Source: Tenuifilum sp040752515
Lineage (GTDB): Bacteria; Bacteroidota; Bacteroidia; Bacteroidales; Tenuifilaceae
NCBI GenBank assembly: GCA_040752515.1
Contig: JBFMGQ010000012.1
Coordinates: 1-64,000, forward strand
Length of the DNA: 64,000 nucleotides
Reading direction: 5' to 3'
Positions 36,307 to 44,320 of the stretch are shown piece by piece (position 1 is the first letter of the stretch; every line of letters starts with the position of its first letter). Below the pieces are notes generated by a model. That model was not told the DNA's origin and did not search any database. It worked only from the letters and a program-made list of their open reading frames with translations. The translations under genes and the position numbers were made by a program.

Positions 36307-37256
36307 AAGTTCTTTTTGTCTCGAGTGGTAACACGGGTAAAGTTGGGACATTAGTTAAAAATCAAGCTAATTCGCTGATAAAGGAAGGTGTTGATGTTCA
36401 TTGTTTTCCAATTAAAGGGAAGGGTATATGGGGGTATTTAAAAAATGTCTCTAAAATTAGGAAAACATTTATTAAAGGTAATTACGACTTGATACATGCA
36501 CATTATAGTTTTAGTGCTTTTGCAGCATCGCTTTCAGGCAGATTTCCTATTGTCGTTTCACTAATGGGTTCAGACGCTTATATGTCATTTATTTTAAGGT
36601 TAGTTACTCGTTTTTTCTGTAACTATTGCTGGGATGCAACAATAGTTAAAACAAATAAAATGAGAAATTTATTAAACATTGAAAAAGCAGTGGTAATTCC
36701 GAATGGTGTAAACTTAGAGATTTTCAAACCCATGCCAAAAACATTTGCACGAAAAAAAATTGGATTTGACTTAAATAAAAAATTCATATTATTTATTGCT
36801 GATCCAAATAGAAAAGAAAAAAACTTTGAACTTGCAAAAAAAAGTTTCAATATTCTTAAAAAAAAATTAAAAAACGTTGAATTAGTTGTAGTAAATAATG
36901 TATCTAATTATATGATACCCTATTACATGAATGCTTCAGATGTCTTAATATTAACTTCACTATGGGAAGGTAGCGTTAACGTAGTTAAAGAAGCAATGGC
37001 CTGTAACTTACCTATTGTTAGCACAGATGTTGGCGATGTAAAAGAAAACTTAAAGAGTTTAGTAAATTCCTATACATGTCCCCATAATCCAGAAATAATT
37101 GCAGACAAATTATTTGAAGTTTTAAATTCAACAATTAAATCAAATGGTAGAAATGTATTGATAAAAAAAGGTTTAGACTCACAATCTGTTGCAAAAAATA
37201 TAATTTCAATTTATGATGAAGTCATCAAAAAATATACCCGGCGTAATAATAGTTGA
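36303..37256 (+). CDS. glycosyltransferase family 4 (GT-B)
   Basis: 317 residues, somewhat short for GT4. Visible features are DLIHAHYSFSAFAASLSGRF (acceptor side), the linker signature VIPNGVNLEIFKPMP, and the donor-binding region ILTSLWEGSVNVVKEAMACN with LPIVSTDVGDVKE containing the conserved E-x7-E-type spacing. It begins four bases before the upstream stop (ATGA overlap) and its 3' end overlaps the next gene by 44 bases. Donor sugar unknown. Confidence 0.85.
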   Translation: MKVLFVSSGNTGKVGTLVKNQANSLIKEGVDVHCFPIKGKGIWGYLKNVSKIRKTFIKGNYDLIHAHYSFSAFAASLSGRFPIVVSLMGSDAYMSFILRLVTRFFCNYCWDATIVKTNKMRNLLNIEKAVVIPNGVNLEIFKPMPKTFARKKIGFDLNKKFILFIADPNRKEKNFELAKKSFNILKKKLKNVELVVVNNVSNYMIPYYMNASDVLILTSLWEGSVNVVKEAMACNLPIVSTDVGDVKENLKSLVNSYTCPHNPEIIADKLFEVLNSTIKSNGRNVLIKKGLDSQSVAKNIISIYDEVIKKYTRRNNS

Positions 37257-38394
37257 AGGACATATACAAGGGCTCTCTAATGCAAGAGCGCTTGGGAAGG
37301 AAGGAATACCTATTGTTGTCATTGATAAAAACAATTGTATTGCTCGCTATTCCAAATACTGTAAAAAATTTTTTATATGCCCTGATTACTCATCAGCTGA
37401 ATTTATAGATTTCTTAATAAAACTTGCTACAGAAGAAAAACTAACCGGATGGTCTATTTTACCATCGAATGACCATGCCGTTTTCAATATATCTAAAAAT
37501 AAAAGAGTTCTTCTAGAGCATTATAAGATTATTACACCCAATTTATCAATAATAAATAATATATATGACAAAGAAAATCTTTTAAAATTAGCTCAAAGAA
37601 TAAATATCCCGACACCAAAAACATTTTTCAACTCTTCATTAAACGAAATAATTGAAAATAATGAAATTATTTATCCATTAATAACAAAAGGTAGATTTGG
37701 ATTGTCCTTTTTTAAAGCTACTGGTAAAAAAGTTTTTCTTTCTAATAGTTTTGTTGAATTACAAAAAAACCTTAATCAAATACAACAAAAAATAGAAATT
37801 GAATCAACTATTACTCAGGAACTTATTCCTGACGATGGTAAAAACAAAACTATTTCATTGACTGCCTTCTGTATCAACGGTCAAATAAAAACAATTTGGA
37901 TTGGAGAAAAGGTTAGGGAGCATCCTTTTCGTTTTGGCACAGCAACAGTAGCAAGAAGCATATGGAATGAAGAAATAATTAAATCAAGCATTTCATTATT
38001 AAAAGAGTTATCATATACAGGAGTTTGTGAAATAGAATATCTTTTTGATCCAAGAACAAAAAAATATTTATTGATTGAGATTAATGCACGAACATGGTTA
38101 TGGGTTGAACTTGCTATTAAGTGTGGAATTAATTATCCTTTATACATCTATAACTACTTATACAACATCCCAATCGATTATCCACAAAATTACAAAAAAG
38201 ATCAAATTTGGGTCAATCCTTTTACTGATATTCCATTTTCTATTATTGCTTTAATAAAAGGACAACTAAAGTTTAAAGACTTTATTAAATTTTATAATAG
38301 AAGTACAGTTTATGCAACATTTAGTTCAAGCGATGTATTGCCAAGTTTAATGTTTTTCTTACTTTTGCCATATATATTTTTAAAACGAACTTAA
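37213..38394 (+). CDS. ATP-grasp protein, carbamoyl-phosphate-synthase-like
   Basis: 393 residues. Starts with an N-terminal Rossmann-like domain (PGVIIVEGHIQGLSNARALG). ATP-grasp features follow: YPLITKGRFGLSFFKATGKK (about 155-174), TITQELIPDDG (about 198-208) and the metal-binding CEIEYLFDP...YLLIEINARTWLW segment (about 275-300). Such proteins occur in surface-glycan loci and resemble D-aspartate ligases and other peptide-like ligases. It is the second ATP-grasp protein in this cluster. Two adjacent ATGs (37213 and 37216) could start it. Confidence 0.75.
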   Translation: MMKSSKNIPGVIIVEGHIQGLSNARALGKEGIPIVVIDKNNCIARYSKYCKKFFICPDYSSAEFIDFLIKLATEEKLTGWSILPSNDHAVFNISKNKRVLLEHYKIITPNLSIINNIYDKENLLKLAQRINIPTPKTFFNSSLNEIIENNEIIYPLITKGRFGLSFFKATGKKVFLSNSFVELQKNLNQIQQKIEIESTITQELIPDDGKNKTISLTAFCINGQIKTIWIGEKVREHPFRFGTATVARSIWNEEIIKSSISLLKELSYTGVCEIEYLFDPRTKKYLLIEINARTWLWVELAIKCGINYPLYIYNYLYNIPIDYPQNYKKDQIWVNPFTDIPFSIIALIKGQLKFKDFIKFYNRSTVYATFSSSDVLPSLMFFLLLPYIFLKRT

Positions 38395-38405
38395 ATTTTG
38401 AAAAA

Positions 38406-39215
38406 ATGGAAACTACAATTATTGTTCTATCAACATTTTTAATGTCTACTGCATTATTCATTTTTTGGGTAGTTAAGGGTGGATTTAATAAAAAATATCT
38501 CTATACAGATAATCTGATACTTGCTTCATTAGCATCCATAATTAATATTTTAATATTTTACTATTTCAATGTACTGTTGTGGATTATAACACCATTTGTA
38601 ACTGGTTTTACAGTGCTTTTCTTATTTATTGCTCTTTTCTTTTATAGATTTTTTAGAAACCCTAACCGTAAAATTCCAGGTGATAAGAATGACATAGTTT
38701 CACCGGCAGATGGAAGGATTATTTACATAAAAGAACTTGAAGAGAATCAAATACCAGTTACTATAAAGAAGAAAAGAGTAGCAAGTATTAATGAAATCAC
38801 TAAAACGGATATATTAAAACAACCTTGCTATTTAATTGGGATCGCCATGACTCTTTTTGATGTACATTATAACCGTGCACCAATTGATGGTAAAATTATT
38901 TTAGTAAAACACACTCCAGGTACATCAATTGGTCTTAACACACCTGAATCCACCCTTATCAATGAAAGAAATACAACCGTTTTTAAAAGAGACGATGAAG
39001 TTATGGCAGGTGTTGTTCAAATTGCTGCACGCTGGGTAAAACGGTGTATTGTAACAGTTAACGAAGGAGATACTTTAAAGCGAGGTGAAATTTTTGGAAA
39101 AATTCGTTGGGGTTCACAAGCTGATTTAATAATACCTCGAAATTCTGAAATATATGTTAGAGAGGGTGAACAAGTATACGCTGGTAAAACAATTATTGGT
39201 CGTCTTTTAGAATAA
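38406..39215 (+). CDS. phosphatidylserine decarboxylase homologue
   Basis: 269 residues. Two hydrophobic segments lie at the N-terminus. The decarboxylase domain follows: FFRNPNRKIPGD, the conserved SPADGRI with catalytic Asp (about 98-104), DVHYNRAPIDGKI with catalytic His (about 151-163), and WGSQADLIIP, whose Gly-Ser pair is the self-cleavage site making the pyruvoyl group (about 234-243). This is the short-form (B-type) Psd. The AT-rich composition and tight packing (11 bp and 12 bp to neighbours) make it part of the glycan locus, not a housekeeping gene. It may supply ethanolamine-containing lipid or decarboxylate a serine-bearing glycan; that is inference. Confidence 0.85.
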   Translation: METTIIVLSTFLMSTALFIFWVVKGGFNKKYLYTDNLILASLASIINILIFYYFNVLLWIITPFVTGFTVLFLFIALFFYRFFRNPNRKIPGDKNDIVSPADGRIIYIKELEENQIPVTIKKKRVASINEITKTDILKQPCYLIGIAMTLFDVHYNRAPIDGKIILVKHTPGTSIGLNTPESTLINERNTTVFKRDDEVMAGVVQIAARWVKRCIVTVNEGDTLKRGEIFGKIRWGSQADLIIPRNSEIYVREGEQVYAGKTIIGRLLE

Positions 39216-39227
39216 AATTAAAAATTA

Positions 39228-40319
39228 ATGAATTTACTTTTTGATATAGGTCATCCTGGTCAGGTGCATCTTTTTCGTCATGCTATAAGCATATTGAAAG
39301 TCAAGGGCCATAATATAACTGTTACCATTAAAGATATACCTAGCATTAAAATACTTTTAGAAAAACTTAACATACCCTATATATCTTTAGGTAAAAAAAG
39401 TGACTCGATTTTTATAAAAGCAATAAATCAATTACGGTATAACTACAATTTGCATAAGATTGTTGTTTCCAAAAAAATTGATATTGGCATAGGTTCTTCA
39501 CTTACTGTTGCTCAAGTTTCCAGGATTTCTCAGATGAAATCAATCATCCTTGATGATGATGATAAAAATGCCGTAAAACTATTTACTTGGTTCGCTCATC
39601 CTTTTGCAAATAATATTGTTTCTCCCAATGCCTTAACTCATGATAGGAAAAGGAAGAAAGATATACTATATGCTGGTACACACGAACTATTTTACTTACA
39701 CCCAAACTACTTTAAACCCGATCCTAATATATTGGAAACAATTGGAATTACTCCTTATGAAACTTTTTTTGTATTAAGATTTGTAGCAGGTAAAGCCTAT
39801 CATGATATTGGTGAGGATTGGTTGAGTTTAAAACAAAAGTTATTATTAATAAATACGTTAAATAAGTATGGCAAAGTTTTCATAACAACTGAAAGAGAAA
39901 TAGAACCAGAATTAGAGCGATGGAAACTTAAAATTTCACCTGAAAAAATACATCATTTACTTTATTATTCAACCATGTTTATTGGCGATAGTCAAACTAT
40001 GACATCAGAAGCTGCTATATTAGGGACACCCGCATATAAATGTAATTCATTTGCACATCGATTGTCTGTTCCTAATATGCTTGAGGAAAAATATGGTTTA
40101 TGTTATTCATATAAAGTTTCCGAATTTGATTTATTATTAAAAAAAATTTCTTCCGATCTTAATACACCAAATATTAAAAAGTTGTGGTTACTCAAGAAAG
40201 AGAAATTCTTATCCGATTCAATTGATCCAACCGCATTTTTGGTCTGGTTTATAGAAAACTATCCTGAGAGTGCTAAAATAATGAAGGAGAACCCCGATTA
40301 CCAATACAACTTTAAATAA
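39228..40319 (+). CDS. DUF354 family protein (GT-B-like)
   Basis: 363 residues. Opens MNLLFDIGHPGQVHLFRHAI, the signature of DUF354 proteins, and ends with MFIGDSQTMTSEAAILGTPA, which resembles the UDP-sugar-binding end of UDP-GlcNAc 2-epimerase/GT-B folds. DUF354 genes are common in archaeal and bacterial surface-glycan clusters, but activity is not established. One base separates its stop from the next start. Confidence 0.8.
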   Translation: MNLLFDIGHPGQVHLFRHAISILKVKGHNITVTIKDIPSIKILLEKLNIPYISLGKKSDSIFIKAINQLRYNYNLHKIVVSKKIDIGIGSSLTVAQVSRISQMKSIILDDDDKNAVKLFTWFAHPFANNIVSPNALTHDRKRKKDILYAGTHELFYLHPNYFKPDPNILETIGITPYETFFVLRFVAGKAYHDIGEDWLSLKQKLLLINTLNKYGKVFITTEREIEPELERWKLKISPEKIHHLLYYSTMFIGDSQTMTSEAAILGTPAYKCNSFAHRLSVPNMLEEKYGLCYSYKVSEFDLLLKKISSDLNTPNIKKLWLLKKEKFLSDSIDPTAFLVWFIENYPESAKIMKENPDYQYNFK

Positions 40320-40320
40320 A

Positions 40321-41163
40321 ATGGATTTTACAACAATATCTTTGTTGGATATTTTAAAAACCCTAATTGGAAATGGTTTTTTATTTAAATCCTATAAAGA
40401 ATTTGCTGAAGTAAATTCATCTATCGGCAAAAATAATAATACTATTATCCTTCGCCACGACGTAGACCTAAAGCCCCAAAACTCTCTTGCAACTGCAATA
40501 GTTGAAAGCAAACTGGGAATTCAAGGGACATACTATTTCCGTATGGTTCCTGAAAGTTTTGATGTTGACATTATTAAAAAAATAGCCGATTTAGGTCATG
40601 AAATTGGGTATCACTATGAGAATATGGATACGGTTAGCTCAAGATTTAAACGTCAAGGCCTAAAATTTCGAAACATCGAAGAGGAGAAAGAGAAAATTAT
40701 TGATACTGCTTACGAGGATTTTTGCGAAAATCTTGAAAAGTTCCGAAAAATATACCCCGTAAAAACCATTTGTATGCATGGTAGCCCACACTCGCCGTGG
40801 GATAATAAAGAAATCTGGTATAAATACGATTACCGTAAACTGGGTATTATTGGTGAACCATATTTTGACATTGATTTTAACGAGGTGTTTTACCTTACCG
40901 ATACCGGTAGGCGTTGGGATGGATTTAAATACTCGGTTCGCGATAGGGTTCCGCAACAACAAAAGTGGATTGAGCAAGGGCTGGTTTTCAGAACCACAAA
41001 TGATATCATTAAGGCTGTAAACGAGAATAGGTTCCCAAGCAAAGCCATGATAACCATTCACCCACAGCGCTGGACCGATAACTACTTTGAATGGACCAAA
41101 GAACTAGTTACTCAAAGAGCAAAAAATTTAGTTAAGTGGTGGTTATTGCGGCTAAGAGATTGA
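40321..41163 (+). CDS. NodB-like polysaccharide deacetylase family protein
   Basis: 280 residues. The NodB fold is indicated by ILRHDVDLKPQNSLATA (about 42-58, with the D-D metal/catalytic pair in RHDVD) and DLGHEIGYHYENMD (about 89-102, with the H-x3-H-type metal ligands). Later ICMHGSPHSPWD fits the third motif and MITIHPQRW the fourth. Members remove N- or O-acetyl groups from glycans or lipid-linked sugars. Base composition changes back to normal across this gene: AT-rich in the first half, not in the second, so it sits on the island's right border. Confidence 0.8.
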   Translation: MDFTTISLLDILKTLIGNGFLFKSYKEFAEVNSSIGKNNNTIILRHDVDLKPQNSLATAIVESKLGIQGTYYFRMVPESFDVDIIKKIADLGHEIGYHYENMDTVSSRFKRQGLKFRNIEEEKEKIIDTAYEDFCENLEKFRKIYPVKTICMHGSPHSPWDNKEIWYKYDYRKLGIIGEPYFDIDFNEVFYLTDTGRRWDGFKYSVRDRVPQQQKWIEQGLVFRTTNDIIKAVNENRFPSKAMITIHPQRWTDNYFEWTKELVTQRAKNLVKWWLLRLRD

Positions 41164-41164
41164 T

Positions 41165-41415
41165 AATGGAACGCAGATGACGCTGATTATACAGATTTTC
41201 ACTGTGTAACACCGTGTGAACTCTGTGAAACATTATGATACTTATTTGGTTGATGGTTGACAGTTGATGGTTGTTAGTATTAGAACCCTAAACCTTTATT
41301 CCCGCTTTGCGGGACAGGCTCTTTAACTCCGCAGAACGGAGCAGGCTCTTTATTCCCGCTTTGCGGGACAGGCTCTTTAACCTTTATCCTTTAACCTTTA
41401 ACCTTTAACCTTTAT
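41165..41415 (+). repeat. compound intergenic repeat block downstream of the glycan locus
   Basis: In order: M1 (41165-41187), M2 (41188-41231), M3 (about 41251-41278), then two kinds of hairpin unit (CCCGCTTTGCGGG-ACAGGCTC and TCCGCAGAACGGA-GCAGGCTC), then tandem CCTTTAACC. Long stretches are identical to 45586-45856: 32 bases at 41200-41231 against 45619-45650, and 36 bases at 41256-41291 against 45668-45703. With that copy it brackets the fucosamine genes as a direct repeat. No gene or convincing terminator lies here. Confidence 0.8.
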
Positions 41416-41436
41416 CCTTGTCCCCGCTCCTGCACA

Positions 41437-42582
41437 CTAACTCCTTCTTTCCTCTCCCCACACCACACGATTCACATAATCGGTATAGCTTAGGATAATC
41501 CGAACCACCTTATCGGAAACGTTAGGCATGGAGTAATCGGCAACCAGACGGAAGTTACGGTCGGTGCCGATTTTTTGTTGCTGCACCTGAGCCAATCCCT
41601 GAATGATGCGGTCGGGATTAAGGCCTACCATCATTACTGAGGCCTCCTCCATGGCCTCGGGCCGCTCATGTGCCTCGCGGATATTCAGCGCCCTAAAGTT
41701 GAGTATGCTCGACTCCTCCGAGATGGTGCCACTGTCCGATAGCACGGCGTAGGCGTTTAGCTGCAGGGCGTTATAGTCGGTAAATCCAAGGGGTTTAAGG
41801 AAGTTTACCAGCGGGTTTACCTGCACCCCTTTTGCCTCAATCATCTTGCGGGTGCGCGGGTGCGTGCTAACAATGATGGGGTAACCGTAGGTTTCGGCTA
41901 TCAGGTTAAGCGACTGGATAAGGTTCCCAAAGTTCCTCTCGGAGTTAATATTCTCCTCACGGTGTGCCGATACCACAAAGTACTCACCCCGTTTAAGGTT
42001 AAGGCGGCTAAGAACATCCGATTGCTGTATGCGCGGCAGGTAGTGGTTCAGCACCTCGTACATGGGCGATCCGGTTTTAATCACCCTATCGGCGGGTAAC
42101 CCCTCGCGCAACAGGTACTCGCGGGCAATGTCGCTGTAGGTGAGGTTGATATCGGCAATGTGGTCAACAATCTTGCGGTTGGTCTCCTCGGGTACTCGCT
42201 GGTCGAAACAGCGGTTACCGGCCTCCATGTGGAATATGGGGATGTGCCGTTTTTTGGCAGGGATTGCGCACAGGCAGCTGTTAGTATCGCCCAGCACCAG
42301 CATGGCATCGGGCTTGATGGACTCGAGCAGTGGGTCAATCTTAATGAGTATCTGACCAATGGTGGCCGTGGCGCTTTCACCGGCGGCATCGAGGTAGTGG
42401 TCGGGTGGGCGTATGCCCATGTCGTCGTAGAATATCTGGTTTAGCTCGTAGTCGTAGTTCTGTCCGGTATGGACGGTTATATGTTCAATGGCAGGGCTCT
42501 GGTCGAGCTTGGCCATTACACGCGACAGGCGGATAATCTCAGGACGCGTACCAACAACGGTAAGGACTTTAAGTTTCTTCAT
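41437..42582 (-). CDS. capG: UDP-N-acetyl-L-fucosamine synthase, C2 epimerase (CapG/FnlC type)
   Basis: 381 residues of the WecB/UDP-GlcNAc 2-epimerase family. Visible: KVLTVVGTRPEIIRLSRVMA, HTGQNYDYELN, LVLGDTNSCLCAIPAKKRHI and IFHMEAGNRCFDQRVPEETN, then SDSGTISEESSIL near the C-terminus. The GDTNSCL...GNRCFDQRVPEE version and the company of CapE and CapF homologues favour UDP-2-acetamido-2,6-dideoxy-L-talose 2-epimerase, the last step to UDP-L-FucNAc, over plain WecB. It is the last gene of the minus-strand set. Normal base composition, unlike the AT-rich locus beside it. Confidence 0.85.
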   Translation of the reverse strand: MKKLKVLTVVGTRPEIIRLSRVMAKLDQSPAIEHITVHTGQNYDYELNQIFYDDMGIRPPDHYLDAAGESATATIGQILIKIDPLLESIKPDAMLVLGDTNSCLCAIPAKKRHIPIFHMEAGNRCFDQRVPEETNRKIVDHIADINLTYSDIAREYLLREGLPADRVIKTGSPMYEVLNHYLPRIQQSDVLSRLNLKRGEYFVVSAHREENINSERNFGNLIQSLNLIAETYGYPIIVSTHPRTRKMIEAKGVQVNPLVNFLKPLGFTDYNALQLNAYAVLSDSGTISEESSILNFRALNIREAHERPEAMEEASVMMVGLNPDRIIQGLAQVQQQKIGTDRNFRLVADYSMPNVSDKVVRIILSYTDYVNRVVWGEERRS

Positions 42583-42595
42583 GATTATTTAAATT

Positions 42596-42682
42596 AATAG
42601 AACGCTGAAAACGCAGATAAAAAAGATTTTCACAGATTAATTCAGCGATAATCTATAAAATCAGCGTCATCTGTGTTCCATT
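42596..42682. mobile_element. 87-bp MITE-like inverted-repeat element between capF and capG
   Basis: The left end (42596-42618, AATAGAACGCTGAAAACGC then AGAT) and right end (42660-42682, read inversely AATGGAACACAGATGACGC then TGAT) are imperfect inverted copies of module M1. They surround a short A/T-rich core with its own TTTTCACAGATT word. It fills almost the whole gap between capF and capG. The ends are the same kind as those bounding the GxxExxY gene at 43852-44316. Confidence 0.65.
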
Positions 42683-42686
42683 CGCA

Positions 42687-43835
42687 TTAAACGGTTTCAA
42701 AAAACGTATCGGTATCGTTAGGGTCGAAGTGCTCACTAATCCAGAAAATGGTGTAAACATCATCGTTTCCCACGTTTTTGATGTTATGGGTGAACCATAT
42801 TGGCATATCCACCACCGATGGGTTTCTATCGCCATTGAGCTCAAAGGTAACCTTTTTATCGGTTCCGATACGACGGAGCTCAATTACAGCCTTCCCCTTG
42901 ATTACCGCAAACCGTTCGGCCTTGCGGGTGTGGAAGTGGTTACCGCGGGTAACCCCGGGCTTGGTGGTGGAGAACGAAACCTGCCCGCCGCTGTTCAGCT
43001 TCACGGTCTCCACAAACGAACCCCTGTCGTCGGTTTTTAGCTCAAGCATACGGGGGAAGAACCTCTCGTGGTCGATGTAGCAAACAAAGGTGTTGAATAG
43101 GTTGCGTTCAAAGGGATCGGTTAGGTTGGGAAAAATTCCCTTATCGAAGTAGTTGGTCTTGAACTCGTTCAGCTTTGCCAAAAGGGCTGAAACCTTGATG
43201 GTTGCTGTATGTGGGATTTGAACCGTTTCACAGTGTAACTCTGTGGTCGTACACTGCGAAACACTGTGAAACAAAATTCTTTCAATAAAAACCTCCACCA
43301 ATTCCGAAATATAAATCAACTTAATCTCGCCATTCACCTCAATTTTGGGTTCCTCGTTATGCGTTAGCTGGTGGCAGAATGTCGCCACCACCGAGTTGTA
43401 GTAGGGTTTGCCAAAGGGGCCAAACACGTTGGGTATGATAAAGCCGGTGAACGCAGCGTGGTTTCGCTTGGCCCACTGCTCAAAAAGCAAACGCCCTTCG
43501 CGCTTCGATTTACCGTAGAGGTTATCGCGTTCCTCCTGGGTTGATGATGCGAAGATGATATGGGGTTTTGAGCGGGTTGCCTCGCAGGCATCAATGAGCT
43601 TTTGGCAAAGGTTGATGTTGGTTTGGTAGATGACCTGGGGGTCGTTGTGGCGGTTCATGGCTGCCAGGTGTACAATGGCATCGCAGGACTGAACAAAGCC
43701 GTTGAGCTTAACGGGATCGTCGAAGTAGCTATCCTCAAAGGCGATGCGCTGGAACCTGTTGGGGTATAGCCCCAGGGTATTGTAGAGGTGTGTGCCAATA
43801 AACCCCGATTGTCCGGTAATGCCTACTTTTATCAT
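42687..43835 (-). CDS. capF: UDP-2-acetamido-2,6-dideoxy-L-talose-forming bifunctional reductase (CapF/FnlB type)
   Basis: 382 residues. The N-terminal NADPH-dependent SDR domain begins KVGITGQSGFIGTHLYNTL and has the IVHLAAMNRHND and FASSTQEERDNLYGKSKREG motifs. The C-terminal cupin domain has GVTRGNHFHTRKAERFAVI with metal-binding histidines. CapF epimerises and reduces the keto-sugar made by CapE in UDP-L-FucNAc synthesis. It is about a dozen residues longer than the S. aureus protein. Residues 189-204 (FHSVSQCTTTELHCET) are encoded by a 48-bp palindromic intergenic-type repeat (43225-43272), apparently an in-frame insertion in the linker before the PHTATIKVSALLAKL segment. Confidence 0.88.
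   Translation of the reverse strand: MIKVGITGQSGFIGTHLYNTLGLYPNRFQRIAFEDSYFDDPVKLNGFVQSCDAIVHLAAMNRHNDPQVIYQTNINLCQKLIDACEATRSKPHIIFASSTQEERDNLYGKSKREGRLLFEQWAKRNHAAFTGFIIPNVFGPFGKPYYNSVVATFCHQLTHNEEPKIEVNGEIKLIYISELVEVFIERILFHSVSQCTTTELHCETVQIPHTATIKVSALLAKLNEFKTNYFDKGIFPNLTDPFERNLFNTFVCYIDHERFFPRMLELKTDDRGSFVETVKLNSGGQVSFSTTKPGVTRGNHFHTRKAERFAVIKGKAVIELRRIGTDKKVTFELNGDRNPSVVDMPIWFTHNIKNVGNDDVYTIFWISEHFDPNDTDTFFETV
43225..43272. repeat. 48-bp palindromic M2-type repeat inside capF
   Basis: GTTTCACAGTGT (43225-43236) and ACACTGTGAAAC (43261-43272) are perfect 12-base inverted arms. The sequence matches the M2 module that otherwise occurs only between genes (for example 11471-11510, 41200-41231, 45619-45650). 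Length is exactly 16 codons, so the reading frame is kept. Confidence 0.8.
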
Positions 43836-43851
43836 ATGATACGCTTCATTA

Positions 43852-44316
43852 AATAGAACACTAATAACACAGATTTAATGGATTTACACTGATTATTTAT
43901 TTGTAAAAATTTTTCTTCTTATTTCAGGTTTCTTCCCGAAATTTAGCAGAAGACCGACCTCAATACTGGTCGCTTTCAAGTAATTTAGAAGTTGATATTC
44001 ATGTTCCTCGCAAATAGTTTCAGCTGCTTTAAGTTCAATTATTACCTGATCGTTTACGAGCAGGTCGGCAAAGTATTCACCAACCACTTCTGAACCATAG
44101 TAAACCTTAATTGGTTTTTGCCGTTCCACAATTAAACCTGACTTTTCAAGTTCAATTTTAAGAGCATTTTCGTAAACCTTCTCCAGAAAACCATACCCAA
44201 GAGTATTATAAACCTGATAAAAACACTCAATTATTTTTGATGTCAACTCTTGGTGTAAGTATTCCTTGCTCATTATAAGCGAAAATCTGTATTATCTGTG
44301 TTATCAGTGTTCCATT
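43852..44316. mobile_element. GxxExxY cassette bounded by 23-bp inverted repeats
   Basis: Left end 43852-43874 and right end 44294-44316 are inverted copies matching at 21 of 23 positions (the left reads AATAGAACACTAATAACAC then AGAT). The only gene inside is the GxxExxY ORF, 18 bases from the left repeat and 20 from the right. The end sequences belong to the M1 module of the dispersed repeats. The cassette sits between capF and capE, which are normally adjacent in this pathway. Confidence 0.65.
43893..44273 (-). CDS. GxxExxY family protein (PD-(D/E)XK nuclease-like)
   Basis: 126 residues. Contains the name-giving GFLEKVY motif (about 28-34). The nuclease-like core has GEYFADLLV (conserved Asp) and VIIELKAAE (E-x-K), followed by HEYQLLNYLKAT with the trailing Gln. 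The family is widespread as solitary genes in Bacteroidota, and its biochemical role is not established. It interrupts the fucosamine operon on the same strand and is bounded by inverted repeats, so it is probably a passenger and not part of sugar synthesis. An active-site-intact nuclease fold is consistent with DNA processing; that is inference. Confidence 0.88.
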   Translation of the reverse strand: MSKEYLHQELTSKIIECFYQVYNTLGYGFLEKVYENALKIELEKSGLIVERQKPIKVYYGSEVVGEYFADLLVNDQVIIELKAAETICEEHEYQLLNYLKATSIEVGLLLNFGKKPEIRRKIFTNK

Positions 44317-44320
44317 AAAC

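Noticed and set aside
41437..42582. Assignment as housekeeping UDP-GlcNAc 2-epimerase (WecB)
   Set aside because: The neighbouring CapE and CapF homologues and the GDTNSCL and GNRCFDQRVPEE motif versions favour the FnlC/CapG role.
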